This document shows positions 6,616 to 8,949 of a stretch of 8,949 nucleotides of DNA, one piece after another. Each line of letters opens with the position of its first letter. The stretch's first letter is position 1. A program made the translations under genes and the position numbers. The stretch spans positions 1-8,949 of the forward strand of contig JASHTT010000333.1 in assembly GCA_030040415.1 (NCBI GenBank), given 5' to 3'. The DNA is from Streptosporangiaceae bacterium (GTDB lineage Bacteria; Actinomycetota; Actinomycetes; Streptosporangiales; Streptosporangiaceae). A model generated the notes under the pieces. That model did not search any database. It saw nothing but the letters and a program-made list of their open reading frames with translations, and was not told where the DNA came from.

Positions 6616-6621
6616 TACAAT
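6616..6621 (+). promoter_or_regulatory. -10 box for a leaderless sulfotransferase transcript
   Basis: TACAAT matches five of six bases of the TATAAT consensus and ends seven bases before the GTG at 6629. This is the spacing at which transcription would begin on the start codon itself. No good -35 box lies 17 bases upstream; TTGCCG at 6599 is too close. No Shine-Dalgarno sequence precedes the GTG, which fits leaderless translation, common in actinobacteria. Confidence 0.4.
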
Positions 6622-6628
6622 CGCGTGC

Positions 6629-7540
6629 GTGGCTGCCAGCGCCGTCAGGTACACCTCGCCAGAGGAGGACAGCGGCCGGTGGGACGGCTTCCCGTTCCGG
6701 GACGGCGACATCGTGATCAGCACGCGTTCCAAGACGGGCACGACGTGGGTGCAGATGATCTGCGCGCTGCTGATCTTCCAGGCGCCGGAGCTGGACGGGC
6801 CGATCGGCTGGTACTCGCCGTGGCTCGACCGGCTGATCCGGCCGAAGGAAGAGCTGTTCGCGCGGCTGGAGGCTCAGCAGCACCGCCGCTTCGTCAAGAC
6901 GCATACGCCACTTGACGGGGTACCTATCGACCCGCGTGCTACCTACATTGTCGTCGGCCGGCATCCGCTCGACTCCGCCGTCTCGCTCTACTACCAGGGC
7001 GAGAACATCAACCGGGCGCGGCAGCGCGAGCTGACGGAGGAGCTGACCGGAAAGCCCATCCCGCCAGTACCTGACACGCCGCGCAAGCCGGCCAGGGAGT
7101 GGCTGCTCGACTGGATCGACAACGACGCCGGCCCGCACGAGCAAATGGACTCGATCCGCGGCGTGCTCTGGCATGACGGCGACGCCTGGGGCCGCCGCCT
7201 CGAGCCGAACGTCGTGCTGCTGCACTACGCCGACCTGTGCGAGGACCTCGAAGGCCAGATGCGGCAACTGGCGCAGCGGCTGGGCATCAGCGTCCCCGGC
7301 ACGGTCTGGCCGGGTCTTGTCGAGGCGGCCACGTTCGCCAGCATGCGCGAACACGCCGAGAAGATCACTGGCTCGGGCCAGATCCTCAAGAGCGCAGCGG
7401 CGTTCTTCCGACGCGGCACTTCGGGCGCGGCCCGCGAGTTGCTTACCGATGATGAGCTGGCGCACTACTACGCGCGGGCAGCGGAGCTGGCCCCGGCCGA
7501 CATGCTGCGCTGGCTGCACCGGCCGCTGGCGGCGGCATGA
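6629..7540 (+). CDS. PAPS-dependent sulfotransferase family protein
   Basis: 303 residues from the GTG at 6629. A TTG at 6599 would add ten residues and lacks a ribosome site, so the start is not certain. The protein transfers sulfate from PAPS to a small acceptor, probably in the cytoplasm. The cofactor motifs of the family are all visible. RSKTGTTW (33-40) is the 5'-phosphosulfate loop with its Lys. KTHTP (90-94) holds the likely catalytic His. GRHPLDSAVS (110-119) has Arg and Ser eight apart, as in the 3'-phosphate site. FFRRGTSGAARELLT (259-273) matches the C-terminal RKGxxG-type PAPS motif. Length and motif order are normal, so the enzyme should be active. The acceptor is unknown. The stop overlaps the next ATG (ATGA), so the two proteins are made together. 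Confidence 0.88.
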   Translation: MAASAVRYTSPEEDSGRWDGFPFRDGDIVISTRSKTGTTWVQMICALLIFQAPELDGPIGWYSPWLDRLIRPKEELFARLEAQQHRRFVKTHTPLDGVPIDPRATYIVVGRHPLDSAVSLYYQGENINRARQRELTEELTGKPIPPVPDTPRKPAREWLLDWIDNDAGPHEQMDSIRGVLWHDGDAWGRRLEPNVVLLHYADLCEDLEGQMRQLAQRLGISVPGTVWPGLVEAATFASMREHAEKITGSGQILKSAAAFFRRGTSGAARELLTDDELAHYYARAAELAPADMLRWLHRPLAAA

Positions 7541-8202
7541 CCGGTGACCAGCTGATCAGGGTCCAGCTCAGCAGGACCGCTGAGGAGCAGGCCGAGGAAG
7601 ACCGTTTCTTCGCCGTCTACGGGCCCTGGGCGCCGCTGTCCCCTGCCGAGGTGCTGGCTGAGCTGGCGGACTTCGGCCGGCCGTGGTGGGTCGTCGGCGG
7701 CTGGGCGATCGAGGCTGCCACCGGCTACCGCCGCGAGCACGACGACACCGACATTTCGATCTTGGCGTGCGACGTGCCCGAGTTCGTCCGCGTCCTGTCT
7801 GGCCGCTGGCACGTGTGGAGCAACGTCGGCGGCGTGCTGCGCCCGCTGGGCGACAAGTGGACGACGGTGGACGAGCCGCGCAGCCAATTGTGGCTGCGTG
7901 CCAACGCCACAGCGCCGTGGGTCCTTGACGTTCCGCTGACGCCCGACAACGACGGCCAGTGGACCAACAAGCTTGTCCCCGGCCACGTGGCGCGGGTGGC
8001 GGACGTCACCTGGGTCGACCAGGCCGGCATCCGCTATCTGCGCCCGGAAATCGTCCTGGTGTACAAGGCCCGGCTGGCCCGCCCCAAGGACGATCCCGAC
8101 TTCGAGGCGGCGCTACCGCTGCTGGACGCCGGTCAGCGGAGCTGGCTGCGGGACGTCCTTTCCGACATCCTGCCCGGCCACGCCTGGATAGCCCGCCTGT
8201 GA
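7537..8202 (+). CDS. Nucleotidyltransferase, aminoglycoside-2''-adenylyltransferase-like
   Basis: 221 residues; the ATG overlaps the sulfotransferase stop. VVGGWAIEAATGYRREHDDT (52-71) followed by DISI fits the GG-W...HxDxD active site of the ANT(2'')-like branch of the polymerase-beta nucleotidyltransferase fold. H68, D70 and D72 would place the metal ions, and WVLDVPL (128-134) may give the third Asp. The later YLRPEIVLVYKARLARPKDD (167-186) is also typical of this branch. Relatives transfer AMP from ATP to a hydroxyl, in known cases an aminoglycoside. Whether this one acts on an antibiotic or on another small molecule cannot be told. Residues 1-35 are an acidic N-terminal extension before the core. 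Coupling to a sulfotransferase suggests both may modify the same class of molecule (inference). Confidence 0.75.
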   Translation: MTGDQLIRVQLSRTAEEQAEEDRFFAVYGPWAPLSPAEVLAELADFGRPWWVVGGWAIEAATGYRREHDDTDISILACDVPEFVRVLSGRWHVWSNVGGVLRPLGDKWTTVDEPRSQLWLRANATAPWVLDVPLTPDNDGQWTNKLVPGHVARVADVTWVDQAGIRYLRPEIVLVYKARLARPKDDPDFEAALPLLDAGQRSWLRDVLSDILPGHAWIARL

Positions 8203-8205
8203 CTG

Positions 8206-8221
8206 CGCTGCCGCGGCAGCG
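8206..8221. promoter_or_regulatory. 16-bp perfect palindrome upstream of pyrE
   Basis: CGCTGCCGCGGCAGCG is fully self-complementary and lies in the 30-base gap before pyrE, 11 bases before its ATG. It could be an operator for a dimeric repressor, or in a read-through transcript a hairpin close to the pyrE start. No T-run follows, so a classic terminator is unlikely. Confidence 0.45.
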
Positions 8222-8232
8222 ATGATCGATGC

Positions 8233-8778
8233 ATGGACGACAAGGATCTGGCTGGCTTCGCCCGTGACCTCGATGCCCGCTGCCGGCTGCACGGCTCGTT
8301 CACGCTCCGGTCGGGCGTCGTCGCGCCCGAGTACTTCGACAAGTACCTGTTCGAGACAGACCCGGTCCTGCTTCGCCGGGTCGCCGAGCTGATGCACCCG
8401 CTCCTCCCGGCCGATAGCGAGATGCTCGGCGGCCTGGAACTGGGCGGAGTTCCGCTGGCGACCGTTCTGAGCCAGCTGACCGGGCTTCCTGCCCTGTTCG
8501 TGCGCAAGCAGGCAAAGGCCTACGGCACTGCCAAGCAGGCCGAGGGCGATAGCCCGGCCGGCCGGCACGTCGTGCTGATCGAGGACGTCATCACAACAGG
8601 AGGCACGGTGGCGGCCGCGGCGCGCTCGCTGCGCAGCCTCGGCGCGAGGGTGGGCACTGTCGTCTGCGCCATCGATCGTTCTGCACCAGGAGCGGAGACG
8701 ATCACTGGCGATGGAGTTCGGGTGATCTCGCTGCTGACGAAGGCTGACCTGGACGCAGCCGCGGCCCGACCTTACTAA
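8233..8778 (+). CDS. pyrE: Orotate phosphoribosyltransferase
   Basis: 181 residues, a normal length. The enzyme joins orotate and PRPP to form orotidine 5'-monophosphate, the fifth step of de novo pyrimidine synthesis, in the cytoplasm. The PRPP-binding motif VVLIEDVITTGGT (113-125) is intact. The flexible catalytic loop FVRKQAKAYGTAKQAEG (89-105) and the orotate-side segment FTLRSGVVAPEYFDKYLFE (23-41) are also present. The ATG at 8233 has no clear Shine-Dalgarno sequence and is preceded by the 16-bp palindrome, so control by that element or a leaderless start (GATGAT at 8221-8226 as a poor -10) is possible. No other pyrimidine gene is in view, so pyrE stands apart from a pyr operon here. 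A gene for a membrane protein follows after 24 bases. Confidence 0.9.
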   Translation: MDDKDLAGFARDLDARCRLHGSFTLRSGVVAPEYFDKYLFETDPVLLRRVAELMHPLLPADSEMLGGLELGGVPLATVLSQLTGLPALFVRKQAKAYGTAKQAEGDSPAGRHVVLIEDVITTGGTVAAAARSLRSLGARVGTVVCAIDRSAPGAETITGDGVRVISLLTKADLDAAAARPY

Positions 8779-8802
8779 CCGCCGGGTCACGGGAGGACTT
8801 CG

Positions 8803-8949
8803 ATGGACGCAACAAGGGACAGCGCCACCCCTGCGCGGTCGGCCCTAGACAGGCTGCTGTTCCCGGACAGCTGGATCTATGACTCCCGCCATCCCCGTTT
8901 CTGGGCGGGCTTGTGCTTTGCCGCTGGTACCTGGAACTTGTTCCTGGGC
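8803..8949 (+). CDS. Probable membrane protein, 3' end cut by window
   Basis: 49 codons are visible from the ATG at 8803, preceded by GGGAGGA at good spacing. The frame is open to the window edge. After a polar start (residues 1-35, containing FPDSWIYDSRHPRFW) a hydrophobic stretch FWAGLCFAAGTWNLFLG begins, consistent with a first transmembrane helix. It is likely in one operon with pyrE, given the 24-base gap. I do not recognise the family from this fragment. Confidence 0.65.
   Translation, partial: MDATRDSATPARSALDRLLFPDSWIYDSRHPRFWAGLCFAAGTWNLFLG

Noticed and set aside
6548..7519. Open frame of 323 codons opposite the sulfotransferase
   Set aside because: It has Arg-rich shadow composition and no domain; the opposite strand carries all sulfotransferase motifs.
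1..8949. tRNA, rRNA, CRISPR array, insertion sequence or phage attachment site
   Set aside because: No cloverleaf, direct-repeat array, transposase or terminal repeats were seen on reading both strands.

Overview
The window looks like chromosomal DNA from a high-GC Actinomycetota. The GC content is high by eye, codons favour G/C in third position, the ECF sigma/anti-sigma pair is of actinobacterial type, and the proteins are rich in Ala, Arg and Gly. I cannot fix the genus from sequence alone. Coding density is very high: no gene-free stretch exceeds about 190 bases.

Left half (1-4274, + strand): two tandem paralogous genes for large secreted proteins. Each carries 14 repeats of about 43 residues. 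Each repeat has a Cys pair (C-P-x4-C type) and an Asp-box-like turn (S-T-D-P-x-G-G-x-x-x-W). The repeats correspond one to one between the copies. Fourteen repeats would fit two seven-bladed beta-propellers (inference). The first copy is cut at its 5' end by the window edge and ends right after the propeller region. The second is complete, with a signal peptide and an extra C-terminal Ig-like domain. A frame comparison suggests that the first copy once continued into the same Ig linker.

Middle (4288-6442, - strand): a likely co-directional set, read from right to left. It comprises a small secreted single Ig-like protein, an ECF-type sigma factor, and a one-pass membrane anti-sigma-like protein. 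The sigma stop and the anti-sigma start overlap as ATGA, with the Shine-Dalgarno sequence inside the sigma gene. The anti-sigma protein carries two extracellular Ig-like domains that resemble the secreted one. This set converges on the propeller gene with only 13 bases between stop codons, and a shared stem-loop contains both stops.

Divergent spacer (6443-6628): about 186 bases rich in dyad symmetry, including an exact TGTGA-N6-TCACA (CRP/FNR-family type) site.

Right part (6629-8949, + strand): a PAPS-type sulfotransferase coupled by ATGA overlap to an ANT(2'')-like nucleotidyltransferase. Next come a 16-bp perfect palindrome, orotate phosphoribosyltransferase (pyrE), and the start of a probable membrane protein.

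The most system-like reading is an envelope-sensing module. A membrane anti-sigma with an Ig-like sensor region holds an ECF sigma factor, beside secreted Ig-like and propeller-Ig proteins that could be ligands, competitors or regulon members. This is inference from domain sharing and gene order.
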